In this document: piece after piece, positions 54,505-63,522 of the stretch
How positions within the stretch are numbered: position 1 is the first letter of the stretch
How the letters are laid out: the number at the start of each line of letters is the position of its first letter
From: Actinomyces faecalis
GTDB taxonomy: Bacteria > Actinomycetota > Actinomycetes > Actinomycetales > Actinomycetaceae
Length of the DNA: 64,000 nucleotides
Direction: 5' to 3'
Assembly: GCF_013184985.2 (NCBI RefSeq)
Contig: NZ_CP063418.1
Span: forward strand, 2,480,001-2,544,000
Notes under the pieces: generated by a model
Seen by the model: only the letters and a program-made list of their open reading frames with translations
Database searches by the model: none
Told to the model about the DNA's origin: nothing
Position numbers and translations under genes: made by a program

Positions 54505-54535
54505 ACAGGCCCCGCCTCCTCGCGAAGGAACCACC

Positions 54536-55591
54536 ATGAGCACCACAACCACGAGCCAGACGACGACGTCCGACACCTACACCATGAATAAGAGGCTGGG
54601 AGCCGTGGCCATGCTCCTGTCCGCCACCGGAATGGGTCTGGTGGGAACCTTCAGCCGCGGAGCGACCGCAGGCCTGGCCGACGCCGACAAGTCCGTCATC
54701 GGGTCCTTCCTCGCCTTCGGGCGTATGACCACCGGACTCATCGGCTTTGCCCTCCTGCTGGTGATCATGAAGAGGACCAGCCTCTTTCGTCGCACCCGGC
54801 TGAGCCCTGCCGTGGTCATGGGAGGGGTGAGCATCGGCCTGTCACTCGGCTTCTACATCTCCTCCACCCTCATGACCTCAATCGCCAACGCGGTCTTCCT
54901 CATCTACACCGGCCCCTTGTTCTGCACGATCCTGGCGAGCATCTTCCGCAAGGAGAAGGTCAGCCTGCGTTCAGGCTGCTTCCTGTTCCTGGTCTTCATC
55001 GGGATGCTGCTGACGATCGAGATCATTGGCTGGGACGAGGGAGGACTGCGCTTTGGGCTTGACCTGTCAGCCTCCTCGACTGAGTACCCCAACAAACCCT
55101 TAGGTGATCTCTTCGGTCTCCTGTCAGGCGTGTTCTACGGCATGGCCCTGTTCTTCAACGGCTACCGCAAAGACATGGACTCCATCGTCCGTGGCACATG
55201 GAACTTCACCTGGGCGGCAGTGGCTACCTTGTGCATGTCCCTCATCCTCAAGCCCTGGCACGGGGTATCAGCTTTCAGCTCCTCCAACTGGGCGTGGGCA
55301 GCGGGGCTGTTCCTGGTCTGTGGCTTGTTCGCCCTCGGTTTCCTCGTCGTGGCCGGACGCAACCTCCCCGCTGTCGAGATGTCGACGATCTCCTACTGGG
55401 AGTGCCCGGTCGCCATCGCCTGCGGACTCCTCTTCTTCCACGAGTCACTCACCGCCCTCGGTGCCCTTGGGGGCCTGCTCATCGTCGGCGGAGGTTTCGC
55501 TCCCATCATTGTTGATGCCTTGGACAGACGGCGCCATCCCTCCCAGGCCCCTGCTGAGCTGGCCCAGGCTCAGGGCGGCGAGCTGCCATGA
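54536..55591 (+). CDS. EamA/DMT-family transporter
   Basis: 351 aa, about ten helices after a Thr-rich 20-residue N-terminus, two EamA halves (GPLFCTILASIFRKEK and YWECPVAIACGLLFFHESLT). ATG after GAAGGAACC. Family members export amino acids or metabolites. In this operon export of a guanidino product or ornithine is plausible. Overlaps the next gene by 4 bp. Confidence 0.8.
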   Translation: MSTTTTSQTTTSDTYTMNKRLGAVAMLLSATGMGLVGTFSRGATAGLADADKSVIGSFLAFGRMTTGLIGFALLLVIMKRTSLFRRTRLSPAVVMGGVSIGLSLGFYISSTLMTSIANAVFLIYTGPLFCTILASIFRKEKVSLRSGCFLFLVFIGMLLTIEIIGWDEGGLRFGLDLSASSTEYPNKPLGDLFGLLSGVFYGMALFFNGYRKDMDSIVRGTWNFTWAAVATLCMSLILKPWHGVSAFSSSNWAWAAGLFLVCGLFALGFLVVAGRNLPAVEMSTISYWECPVAIACGLLFFHESLTALGALGGLLIVGGGFAPIIVDALDRRRHPSQAPAELAQAQGGELP

Positions 55592-56937
55592 CCACCCCTA
55601 CCCATGAAGACTCCTCCCACGACGCCGAGCGGGGCCACGCTGTCCGCAGGGCCGCGACCGCCTCCTTCATCGGCAATTTCATCGAGTGGTTCGACTATGC
55701 CTCCTACGGCTACCTCGCCGTCATCATCGGTGAGGTGTTCTTCCCGAGCACCAGCCCGACCGCCCAGCTGCTGTCAGCCTTCGCGGTCTTCGCGATCTCC
55801 TTCATCCTGCGTCCCTGCGGAGCCATCATCTGGGGAGCCTGGGGAGACAGCAAGGGTCGGCGCTGGGCGCTGTCCTGGTCCATCCTTATTATGTCAGGCT
55901 CGACCTTCGCGGTGGGGTGCATCCCGGGCTACGAGGTGCTTGGCATAGGCAGCGTCATTCTGCTCCTGCTGGCCCGCATGGGGCAGGGTTTCTCGGCTTC
56001 CGGGGAGTACGCCGGAGCCGCCACCTTCCTGGCCGAGTACAGTCCACGCAGACGCCGCGGCATCTATGTCTCGCTCGTGCCCGCCTCGACCGCCACCGGT
56101 CTGCTTGTTGGCTCCCTCTTCGTCTCACTGCTGTACACCACCCTCGATGATGCCGCCATGCACTCCTGGGGGTGGCGGATCCCGTTCCTGCTGGCAGGCC
56201 CCCTCGGCCTCGTTGGCCGCTACATCCGCCTCCATCTGGAGGACTCACCCACCTATACCGCGATGCGTCAACAGCTGGAGCACAAGGGCGAGGCAGCCAC
56301 AGCCGCACCCCGCAGCCGTCGCTGGTCCGAGCCTCTCAAGGAGCTGGTGATCCGTCACCGCCCGGCCCTGCTGACTGGATTCGGGGTCTCCTGCCTCAAC
56401 GCCGTCGCCTTCTACATGCTCCTGAGCTATATGCCCAGTTACGCCACCACCGAGCTGGGTCTACCCAGCACCCAGGCGACACTGGCGACGTCAGTGTGCC
56501 TCACGGTGTACATCCTCGTGATCCCCTTCATCGGGCACGTCTCGGACTGCTTCGGCCGCAAGCGGATCATGATGGTGGCCTGCCTGGCCTTCACCGTGCT
56601 GACGATCCCCCTCTTCCATCTCATGAGCGAGGCCTCACTGCTGCTGCTCATCATCTGCGAGATCATCTTCGCCCTCGTCCTGTCCCTCAATGACGGCACA
56701 CTGGCCTCATTTCTGGCCGAGCTCTTCCCGACCCAGGTCCGTTACTCCGGCTTCGCACTGTCCTTCAACACCGCGAACACCCTCCTGGGCGGCACGACCC
56801 CCTTGATCTCGACCTGGCTCATCTCCGTCACGGGCTCAGGCCTGGCGCCGTCCTACTTCCTGACGGCCATCGCCGTCATCGCCTTCCTGACCCTCATCAC
56901 CTCACACGCGCGTGTGCGCTCCAACCTCGTCTCATGA
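55588..56937 (+). CDS. MFS transporter, metabolite:H+ symporter (MHS/ProP-like)
   Basis: 449 aa, 12 helices. GNFIEWFDYASYGYLA and RPCGAIIWGAWGDSKGRR are hallmarks of the MHS family (ProP, KgtP, ShiA). Start overlaps the EamA stop. The operon has no ArcD antiporter; this protein and EamA may replace it. Confidence 0.82.
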   Translation: MTTPTHEDSSHDAERGHAVRRAATASFIGNFIEWFDYASYGYLAVIIGEVFFPSTSPTAQLLSAFAVFAISFILRPCGAIIWGAWGDSKGRRWALSWSILIMSGSTFAVGCIPGYEVLGIGSVILLLLARMGQGFSASGEYAGAATFLAEYSPRRRRGIYVSLVPASTATGLLVGSLFVSLLYTTLDDAAMHSWGWRIPFLLAGPLGLVGRYIRLHLEDSPTYTAMRQQLEHKGEAATAAPRSRRWSEPLKELVIRHRPALLTGFGVSCLNAVAFYMLLSYMPSYATTELGLPSTQATLATSVCLTVYILVIPFIGHVSDCFGRKRIMMVACLAFTVLTIPLFHLMSEASLLLLIICEIIFALVLSLNDGTLASFLAELFPTQVRYSGFALSFNTANTLLGGTTPLISTWLISVTGSGLAPSYFLTAIAVIAFLTLITSHARVRSNLVS

Positions 56938-56990
56938 ACCCAGTTCATCCGTCCACCAGGGAAAAAGCCTCCTCGCAGACTCAGACGCCT

Positions 56991-57002
56991 TAAGATCCTG
57001 AC
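56991..57002 (+). promoter_or_regulatory. leaderless promoter of the TetR gene
   Basis: TAAGAT (56991-56996) ends six bases before the ATG at 57003 and no ribosome binding site is seen, the same layout as at 14674 and 22110. Confidence 0.45.
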
Positions 57003-57587
57003 ATGGTAGAACTTGACTCCCCAAGGACTGCCACGACTTTCAAGGGTGAGGCGCGACGCCAGAGCCTCATTGAAGCCGCGGCCGCGATCATCCGTGAATC
57101 CGGACCCACCGCGGTGACCCACCGTGGAGTAGCCCGGCGTGCTGGCTGCTCGTTGTCCGCAACGACCTACTACTTCACGGGCCTTGACGACCTCCTGTAC
57201 GAGGCAGGACGGGTCAATATCAACATCTGGGCCCAACGGGCCGAGGCGGTGGCAGACAAGGTCGAGGCGCTGGAGACCACTGCCAGCACACAGGAGGCGG
57301 TCCGCCTGCTCCTCAGCGCCACCCTGCCGCCGCACGGACCCTACATGGGCCACTACATCCAGCTGCTGTCGGCAGGCGACTTCGCTCCGGTCGGCCGGGC
57401 CTACCGCGAAGGCCGGCAGCGCCTGAACACCGCCATGACGAGGGTGGTCAAGGGGCTGGGCGTACCGATGAGCGCTGAGATGGTCATCGCCATCGTCGAC
57501 GGTGCGGCTGTCACCGCCCTGAGTGAGCGGCGCGACGTGCGCAAGACGGCAGCCAGCCTGCTCACCCAGATGTTCGAGGCGCAATGA
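57003..57587 (+). CDS. TetR-family transcriptional regulator
   Basis: 194 aa. HTH in GPTAVTHRGVARRAGCSLSATTYYFTGLDDLL, then a variable helical ligand domain. Last gene after the transporters, so a likely regulator of them or of the whole arc-amidinotransferase operon. Confidence 0.87.
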   Translation: MVELDSPRTATTFKGEARRQSLIEAAAAIIRESGPTAVTHRGVARRAGCSLSATTYYFTGLDDLLYEAGRVNINIWAQRAEAVADKVEALETTASTQEAVRLLLSATLPPHGPYMGHYIQLLSAGDFAPVGRAYREGRQRLNTAMTRVVKGLGVPMSAEMVIAIVDGAAVTALSERRDVRKTAASLLTQMFEAQ

Positions 57588-57607
57588 CGTCCTCGCACCC
57601 GTAGAAG

Positions 57608-57643
57608 GGCCTGGGACCCTGCTGGCAGCCAGGGCCCCGGGCC
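57608..57643. terminator. bidirectional terminator between tetR and topA
   Basis: 14-bp arms with one mismatch and one G-T pair, 8-nt loop, between convergent genes. Confidence 0.65.
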
Positions 57644-57650
57644 ACGCACG

Positions 57651-60452
57651 TCAGTCAGCAGGCTTGTGTGCCGAGGTCCTGCGCGTCGTCGTCTTCCTCG
57701 CCGTCGTCTTGCGGGTGGTCGTCTTGCGCTTCCTGGCGGGACCCTTGGCCCGCTTCTCAGCCAGGAGCTCATAGGCCCGCTCAGGGGCGACCGTGGCCGG
57801 GTCGTCCCCGCGACGCAGCGTCACGTTCGTCTCCCCGTCAGTGAAGTAGGGGCCGAAGCGCCCGTCCTTGATCACCACCGGGCGCCCCGAGACCGGGTCC
57901 GTCCCCAGCTCACGCAGGGGTGCCTTGGGAGCCGCCTGGCCGCGCCGGCGCTTGGGCTGGGCAAAGATCTCCAGCGCCTGCTCCAGCGTCACCGTGAACA
58001 GCTGCTCCTCACTCTCCAGGGAGCGGGAGTCCGTGCCCTTCTTCAGGTACGGTCCGTAGCGCCCGTTCTGCGCCGTGATGTCCACGCCCTCGGCGTCCTG
58101 ACCCACCACGCGCGGCAGGCTGAGCAGGTCCAGTGCCTGCTCCAGCGTCACCGTGGACAGGTCCATGCTCTTGAACAACGACGCCGTCCGCGGCTTGGGG
58201 CCAGCCTTCGCCTTGCTCGTGCGCTTCCTGGGGGCCGCCACGCCCTCGTTCGGTTCCTCCCCCTCAGGCTCTGGCAGGACCTCCGTGACATAGGGTCCGT
58301 AGCGCCCGTCCTTGGCGATGATGACGTGCCCCGTGGACGGATCCGTACCCAGCTCGCGTCCGTCGTCGGCCGCACGCTCGAACAGCTCCTTGGCCTTGGC
58401 CACCGTCAGCTCGTCGGGGGCGACGTCAGCCGGGACGTTGGCACGCTTGCCGGCCTCGTCCTCCAGGTAGGGCCCGTAGCGCCCCACCCGCAGGGTGACA
58501 CCCTCACCGATCTCGATGGAGTTGACCGCGCGCGCGTCGATCTCGCCCAGGTTGTCCAGCATGGCCTTCAGACCGTGCTCACCCTCCTGGTCCGTTCCCT
58601 CAGCAGCGCCGTCACCGTAGTAGAAGCGTGTCAGCCAGGCGACCCGGTCCTCCTCTCCTGCGGCGATACGGTCCAGGTCCGCCTCCATCGAGGCGGTGAA
58701 GTCGTAGTCCACGAGCTCGGAGAAGTTCTCCTCCAGCAGACGAGTCACGGCGAAAGCCAGCCAGGTGGGAACCAGGGCCTGACCGCGGTGCTCGACGTAA
58801 CCACGGTCAGCGATGGTGGACATCGTGGCGGCGTAGGTCGAGGGGCGTCCGATCTCGCGCTCCTCCAGGGCCTTGACCAGGCTCGCCTCGGTGTATCGAG
58901 GCGGCGGTGTGGTCTCGTGACCCGACGCCTCGGCTCCCTTGGCGTCCAGGACGTCCCCGACCTCCATGGCCGGCAGGCGCACCTCGCTCGCACCCCCCGC
59001 GCCCGCCTTGCCGCCAGCCTCGGTCTCATAGCGCTCGGCGTCGCGTCCCTCCTCGTACGCGGCCAGGAAGCCGCGGAAGGTGATGACCGTGCCCGAGGCC
59101 GTGAAACCGGCCGTACGGAAGGTGACGCCGGAGTCCCGAGAACCACCCTTGGCCTCCTTGAGCGGGACCTCCACCTTGACCGTGGCCGTGGAGCCGACGG
59201 CGTCGGCCATCTGGGAGGCGACGGTGCGCTTCCAGATGAGCTCGTAGAGACGGAACTGGGCACCGGAGAGCGCACCAGCCACCTGAGCCGGGGTGCGGAA
59301 GTGGTCCCCAGCAGGCCGGATAGCCTCGTGGGCCTCCTGGGCTCCCTTGTTCCTGGTGGCGTACAGACGCGGCTTAGCGGGCACGTACTCGGCACCGTAG
59401 AGCTCGGCGACCTGCGCACGGGCGGCAGCCACCGCCTGCCCGGACAGCACGGTGGAGTCCGTACGCATGTAGGTGATGTAGCCGTTCTCGTACAGGCCCT
59501 GGGCCACCCGCATGGTCTCGCGCGGGTTCATCCGCAGCTTGCGCGAGGCCTCCTGCTGAAGGGTGGAGGTGGTGAAAGGCGCCGCCGGACGACGCTTGTA
59601 GGGCTTGGTCTCCACCTCGGTCACCGTGGGAGCCGAGGCCATGACGGCGTCGGCGACGGCGCGGGCCCCGCCCTCGTGGAGGTGGACGGTCTGAGCCTTG
59701 ACAGCGGCCGGGCGCAGGGCGCCGTCGTCGCCGAAGTCGCGCCCTGTGGCCACGCGGCGCCCGTCCAGGGTGGCCAGGCGCGCGGTGAAGGTCCGCCCTG
59801 CGTCCTCCAGCGAGCCGGTGGTACCGAGCTCGGCCTCGACCCCCCAGTAGCCCGCCGCCTTGAAGGCCATGCGCTCACGCTCACGCTCGACCACCAGGCG
59901 GGTGGCTACCGACTGCACGCGTCCGGCCGACAGCCCTGCACGCACCTTGCGCCACAGCACCGGGGAGACCTCGTAGCCCACCAGGCGGTCCAGGATGCGA
60001 CGGGTCTCCTGGGCGTCGACCCGGTCCGTGTCCAGCTCTCGCGTGGAGGCCAGGGCACGGGTGACCGCCTCCTTGGTGATCTCGGTGAAGGTCATGCGCC
60101 TGACGGGCACCTTGGGCTTGAGCACCTCCAGCAGGTGCCAGGCGATCGCCTCGCCCTCGCGGTCGTCATCGGTGGCGAGGTAGAGCTCGTCAGCGTCCTT
60201 GAGCGCCTTCCTCAGCTGGGCGACAGTCTTCTTCTTGTCCGGGTTGACCACGTAGTAGGGCTTGAAGCCGTGCTCCACGTCGACGGCGAACTTCCCGTAC
60301 GGCCCCTTCTTCTCCGCAGCCGGCAGCTCGGAGGGCTGGGCGAGGTCACGGATGTGCCCGACCGAGGCCTCGACGTCAAAGTCCTCACCGAGGTACCCCG
60401 CGATCGAACGGACCTTGTTCGGCGACTCGACGATGACGAGCTTCTTGGACAC
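57651..60452 (-). CDS. topA: DNA topoisomerase I
   Basis: 933 aa from the GTG at 60452, chosen because GAAGAAGG lies five bases before it and the protein then begins VSKKLVIVESPNKV. An ATG at 60563 would add 37 residues but has no ribosome binding site. TOPRIM domain with DDDREGEAIAW, active tyrosine in GYITYMRTDST, then actinobacterial C-terminal repeats (GRYGPY, several times) and a basic Lys/Arg/Thr tail. Relaxes negative supercoils. Confidence 0.93.
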   Translation of the reverse strand: MSKKLVIVESPNKVRSIAGYLGEDFDVEASVGHIRDLAQPSELPAAEKKGPYGKFAVDVEHGFKPYYVVNPDKKKTVAQLRKALKDADELYLATDDDREGEAIAWHLLEVLKPKVPVRRMTFTEITKEAVTRALASTRELDTDRVDAQETRRILDRLVGYEVSPVLWRKVRAGLSAGRVQSVATRLVVERERERMAFKAAGYWGVEAELGTTGSLEDAGRTFTARLATLDGRRVATGRDFGDDGALRPAAVKAQTVHLHEGGARAVADAVMASAPTVTEVETKPYKRRPAAPFTTSTLQQEASRKLRMNPRETMRVAQGLYENGYITYMRTDSTVLSGQAVAAARAQVAELYGAEYVPAKPRLYATRNKGAQEAHEAIRPAGDHFRTPAQVAGALSGAQFRLYELIWKRTVASQMADAVGSTATVKVEVPLKEAKGGSRDSGVTFRTAGFTASGTVITFRGFLAAYEEGRDAERYETEAGGKAGAGGASEVRLPAMEVGDVLDAKGAEASGHETTPPPRYTEASLVKALEEREIGRPSTYAATMSTIADRGYVEHRGQALVPTWLAFAVTRLLEENFSELVDYDFTASMEADLDRIAAGEEDRVAWLTRFYYGDGAAEGTDQEGEHGLKAMLDNLGEIDARAVNSIEIGEGVTLRVGRYGPYLEDEAGKRANVPADVAPDELTVAKAKELFERAADDGRELGTDPSTGHVIIAKDGRYGPYVTEVLPEPEGEEPNEGVAAPRKRTSKAKAGPKPRTASLFKSMDLSTVTLEQALDLLSLPRVVGQDAEGVDITAQNGRYGPYLKKGTDSRSLESEEQLFTVTLEQALEIFAQPKRRRGQAAPKAPLRELGTDPVSGRPVVIKDGRFGPYFTDGETNVTLRRGDDPATVAPERAYELLAEKRAKGPARKRKTTTRKTTARKTTTRRTSAHKPAD
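59798..59841 (-). repeat. 44-bp segment of topA copied at 60831
   Basis: On the minus strand these 44 bases encode VEAELGTTGSLEDA of TopA. An exact copy in inverted orientation lies at 60831-60874, about 1 kb away in a degenerate region. Confidence 0.85.
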
Positions 60453-60603
60453 GTGAACCTTCTTCGGGGCCGGGCGAGCAACGGCGCCGTGCGTCTGACG
60501 GGCACGGGACCGCGGACCTCCCGACTGTAACGCACTGGTGTCACGCACAGAGTTCTTCGTCATTCACAGGCTCATCACAGAAGAATCGTGTTGACTCCCG
60601 ACT

Positions 60604-60876
60604 ATGACTACCCCTGCTACCGCTCAGACCCGGCCCGACGGGTCCCCTGTCTGAGCTCTGGTCGTCGACGACGAGCAGATGCTGCCCGACCTCGACGGCC
60701 TGGAGGTCATGCGCCGCATCCGCGGCTACACCGAGCTCATCCAGCGCGAGGGACGCGACATCGCCCTGCCCGCCTCCACCGTCCACACGCTCCAGCGCGT
60801 CCACTCCGAGGCTGTGCGCATGACCGGGCTGGTCGAGGCCGAGCTCGGTACCACCGGCTCGCTGGAGGACGCAGAC
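60604..60876 (+). pseudogene. fossil response regulator/histidine kinase genes
   Basis: One frame reads MTTPATAQTRPDGSPV, a TGA, then ALVVDDEQ, which is the start of an actinobacterial OmpR-type regulator where CGA has become TGA. It jumps to LPDLDGLEVMRRIR, the loop after the phosphoacceptor, and then to GYTELIQREG and VHSEAVRMTGLVE, the dimerisation helices of a histidine kinase. The remnant ends in the topA copy. Several deletions removed most of two adjacent genes. Confidence 0.7.
60831..60874 (+). repeat. inverted exact copy of a 44-bp topA segment
   Basis: Identical to the coding strand of topA at 59841-59798, fused to the histidine-kinase fossil at GLVE. The matching frame gives VEAELGTTGSLEDA in both places. 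Confidence 0.85.
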
Positions 60877-60929
60877 CGGTCACGCCACGCGCGCCACCGC
60901 GCGCAGGCAGCGGCGGGGCCGGACGCACG

Positions 60930-60966
60930 GGGGCGCCCCGCAACCGTGATGGTTGCGGGGCGCCCC
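60930..60966 (-). terminator. terminator of the domain-swapped GH3 gene
   Basis: 16-bp perfect GC-rich arms with a 5-nt loop, 29 bp beyond the GH3 stop codon. Confidence 0.65.
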
Positions 60967-60995
60967 GTCAGTCCCGGCGGCTCAGGCCGCTGCGG

Positions 60996-63407
60996 TCAGG
61001 ACAGCAGGAAGCGCAGCACGTGGGCCGCCGTCGCCTGCATCTCCCCCAGGGTGATGCCCTCCTCCTTGCCGTAGGAGTCCATGATCGCGTCGTCACGGAC
61101 GGTGGAGAAGTGAGTGTCACCGCCCGGCATGAGGACGTCCACGCCCGCACGCACGCGGTAGGCGGAGTCACGCAGCTGCGGGAAGGTCGGGTCCTGAGCC
61201 ATGCGCATCCACCAGTCAGTGACGACCAGTCCCTCGTAGCCCCACTCGCGACGCAGGATCGTGGTGACCAGGTCGTAGTGGTAGTGGGCCCACACGCCGT
61301 TGACCTTGTTGTAGGAGGTCATCAGCACCTTGGGCGCCGCCTCGGTCACGACGATCTCGAAGCCGCGCAGGTAGATCTCGCGCAGGGCACGCTCGGAGAC
61401 CCGCGAGTCGTTGAAGATGCGGTTGGTCTCCTGGTTGTTGGCCGCGAAGTGCTTGGGGCAGGCCGCCCGCCCCGTCGACTGGACACCGGAGACGACGGCG
61501 GCCCCCATGAGGCCGGTCAGCAGCGGGTCCTCGGAGTAGTACTCGAAGTTGCGTCCGCACAAGGGGTCACGGTGGATGTTCATGCCAGGGCTGAGCAGGA
61601 TGTCCGAGCCCAGGGCCGCCATCTCCTGGCCGTGGAGCGTGGCCATCTGCTCCACCGCCTCCGGGTCCCAGGTGGAGGCCAGGGCCGTGCCGCACGGGAG
61701 CAGCGAGGCGGTGGCAGCCAGGCGGATACCCGAGGGGCCGTCAGTCGTGATCGACGGCGGCACGCCCAGGGCACGCAGCTCCTCGGTCACGCCTCCCAGC
61801 GCACCGGCGTTGCCCTTGGCGCCCAGGGGGGAGTCCATGGTGACGTCACCGTACGCCAGGCAGGACAGGTCCTTGGGGCTGAGGGAGGCCACGAAGTCCT
61901 GGAGGCTCACCCGGCCCGCCTGGACGTCCTCGAAGCGGACAGGATCCCCACCCTGGTCCTCGGCCGGGGTCAGCGCCTGCGGAAGACGCGAGAGCACACG
62001 CTCCTTGAGGTCCACCTCGCTGACCGGCACCGGCTCCGAGCCGCGGACGATCGTCCCGGACTCGTCCTCCAGGCGTGTCAGGCGCTCGAAGGGGTGCTCC
62101 GGGGCAGGAGCGGCCGCCTGCTCCAGCTGCTCGACGACGAGGGTCTCCTCGACCTCGACGCTGCCGGCGGCCTGGGCCGAGCGCACGTCGGAACCGACGT
62201 AGAAGGTGTAGGTGCCGGCCGGCAGGACCCAGGCGAAGCGGTGGCCGGTCACGCCGGAGTCGTCGTAGGAGGCCATGTCCCGCCACGGGACGTCGATGAC
62301 CTGCTCCTCACCCTCACCCGGTGCCAGCCGCTCGGTGCGGCCGAAGCCCACCAGCTCCCGCACCGGCTGGCTCAGGCCGCCACCGGGCTTGGCCACGTAG
62401 ACCTGGACCACGGTGGAGGAGGGCTGGTCGCCGGTGTTGAGGGCCGTCACCGCCACGCAGGCACCGTCCTCAGTCAGCTCCACGCCCTCGGACGTGATCT
62501 CGTGCGTGGAGTAGCCCAGCCCGAAGCCGAAGGGGTAGAGGACCGCCTCAGGGGCAAAGGTCTCGAAGTAGCGGTAGCCGACGAAGACGTCCTCGGTGTA
62601 CTCGTTGGCCTCCGGGTCACCGAAGTGACTGGAGGAGGGGTAGTCCTCGTAGGTCCGGGCGATCGTGTCGGTGAGGCGGCCGCCAGGCTCGGCGGCACCG
62701 GTGAGCACGTCCGCGATCGCGCGCGCCCCCTCCATGCCCCCGCACCAGGCCAGGAGCAGGGAGTCCACCCCGAGCTCCTCGGCCCAGGCCAGGTCCATGA
62801 CGTTGCCGGTGACGACCACCGCCACGGTGCGCTCGAAGGAGCGCACCGCCTGCTCCAGGAGGCGGCGCTCGGCGTCCTGGAGATAGTAGGAGCCCGGCTC
62901 CAGGGCGGACTCACGGTCCTCACCTGCAGCCCGGCCGATGACCACGACGGCGGTGCGCGCGCGCTGCGCGGCCGCAGCGACGACGTCGTCCGCCAGCTCC
63001 GTCTCAGGGAAGCTCAGCGGCCACGTGCCCCACTCGGTCCCAGGGTCCACCGGGTTGTCCTGGCACCAGGTCTCGTACAGCGAGGCCAGCTCGGCGTCAA
63101 CGGCGACCCCCTGCTCACGCAGGCAGTCCAGCAGGTTGGTGACGTAGGGGGCGTTGACGTCGCCGCCCGAGCCGTAGCCCACCGCGATCCAGTCCTTCTG
63201 GACACGTCCCAGCAGGGCTACCGGCTCCTCGGAGCCCAGCGGCAGCGTCTGGTCCTCGTTGCGCAGCAGCACCGCGCCACGGGCGGCCAGGGTCCTCACC
63301 GCGTCAGCCAGGTCGGGGCTCAACCGGGAGTCGGTGACTGAGCCAAACCGGGTCGAGGCCTGGCTGAGCAACGCCTCCTCAGAGCTGGCTGTCACGTCAG
63401 TGGTCAT
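60996..63407 (-). CDS. GH3 glycosidase with reversed domain order
   Basis: 803 aa, ATG after AAAGGAGAACAGG. Unlike the GH3 enzyme at 10699, the alpha/beta sandwich (GAVLLRNEDQTLPLG at residue 43 on) and the fibronectin-III-like domain come first and the TIM barrel last: ITTDGPSGIR, then CPKHFAANNQE, then nucleophile D731 in VVTDWW. This order is known from a subset such as Ruminococcus beta-glucosidases. No signal peptide. Single gene with its own terminator; substrate unknown. Confidence 0.88.
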   Translation of the reverse strand: MTTDVTASSEEALLSQASTRFGSVTDSRLSPDLADAVRTLAARGAVLLRNEDQTLPLGSEEPVALLGRVQKDWIAVGYGSGGDVNAPYVTNLLDCLREQGVAVDAELASLYETWCQDNPVDPGTEWGTWPLSFPETELADDVVAAAAQRARTAVVVIGRAAGEDRESALEPGSYYLQDAERRLLEQAVRSFERTVAVVVTGNVMDLAWAEELGVDSLLLAWCGGMEGARAIADVLTGAAEPGGRLTDTIARTYEDYPSSSHFGDPEANEYTEDVFVGYRYFETFAPEAVLYPFGFGLGYSTHEITSEGVELTEDGACVAVTALNTGDQPSSTVVQVYVAKPGGGLSQPVRELVGFGRTERLAPGEGEEQVIDVPWRDMASYDDSGVTGHRFAWVLPAGTYTFYVGSDVRSAQAAGSVEVEETLVVEQLEQAAAPAPEHPFERLTRLEDESGTIVRGSEPVPVSEVDLKERVLSRLPQALTPAEDQGGDPVRFEDVQAGRVSLQDFVASLSPKDLSCLAYGDVTMDSPLGAKGNAGALGGVTEELRALGVPPSITTDGPSGIRLAATASLLPCGTALASTWDPEAVEQMATLHGQEMAALGSDILLSPGMNIHRDPLCGRNFEYYSEDPLLTGLMGAAVVSGVQSTGRAACPKHFAANNQETNRIFNDSRVSERALREIYLRGFEIVVTEAAPKVLMTSYNKVNGVWAHYHYDLVTTILRREWGYEGLVVTDWWMRMAQDPTFPQLRDSAYRVRAGVDVLMPGGDTHFSTVRDDAIMDSYGKEEGITLGEMQATAAHVLRFLLS

Positions 63408-63522
63408 CCTGTTCTCCTTTGAGACGCGTAAGAGACATCGGCACTGCGATGAGCGTACAGGGCCTGACCCTCACACGAGCAGGACCGTAACCGCAACACA
63501 GGGACGGTCTCGGAGCGCCTGG

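Noticed and set aside
57666..60530. 954-aa plus-strand frame antisense to topA
   Set aside because: Shadow of topA; no start signal and no domain.
60588..63341. 917-aa plus-strand frame antisense to the GH3 gene
   Set aside because: Shadow of GH3. Its first part crosses the two-component fossil, which is read in another frame.
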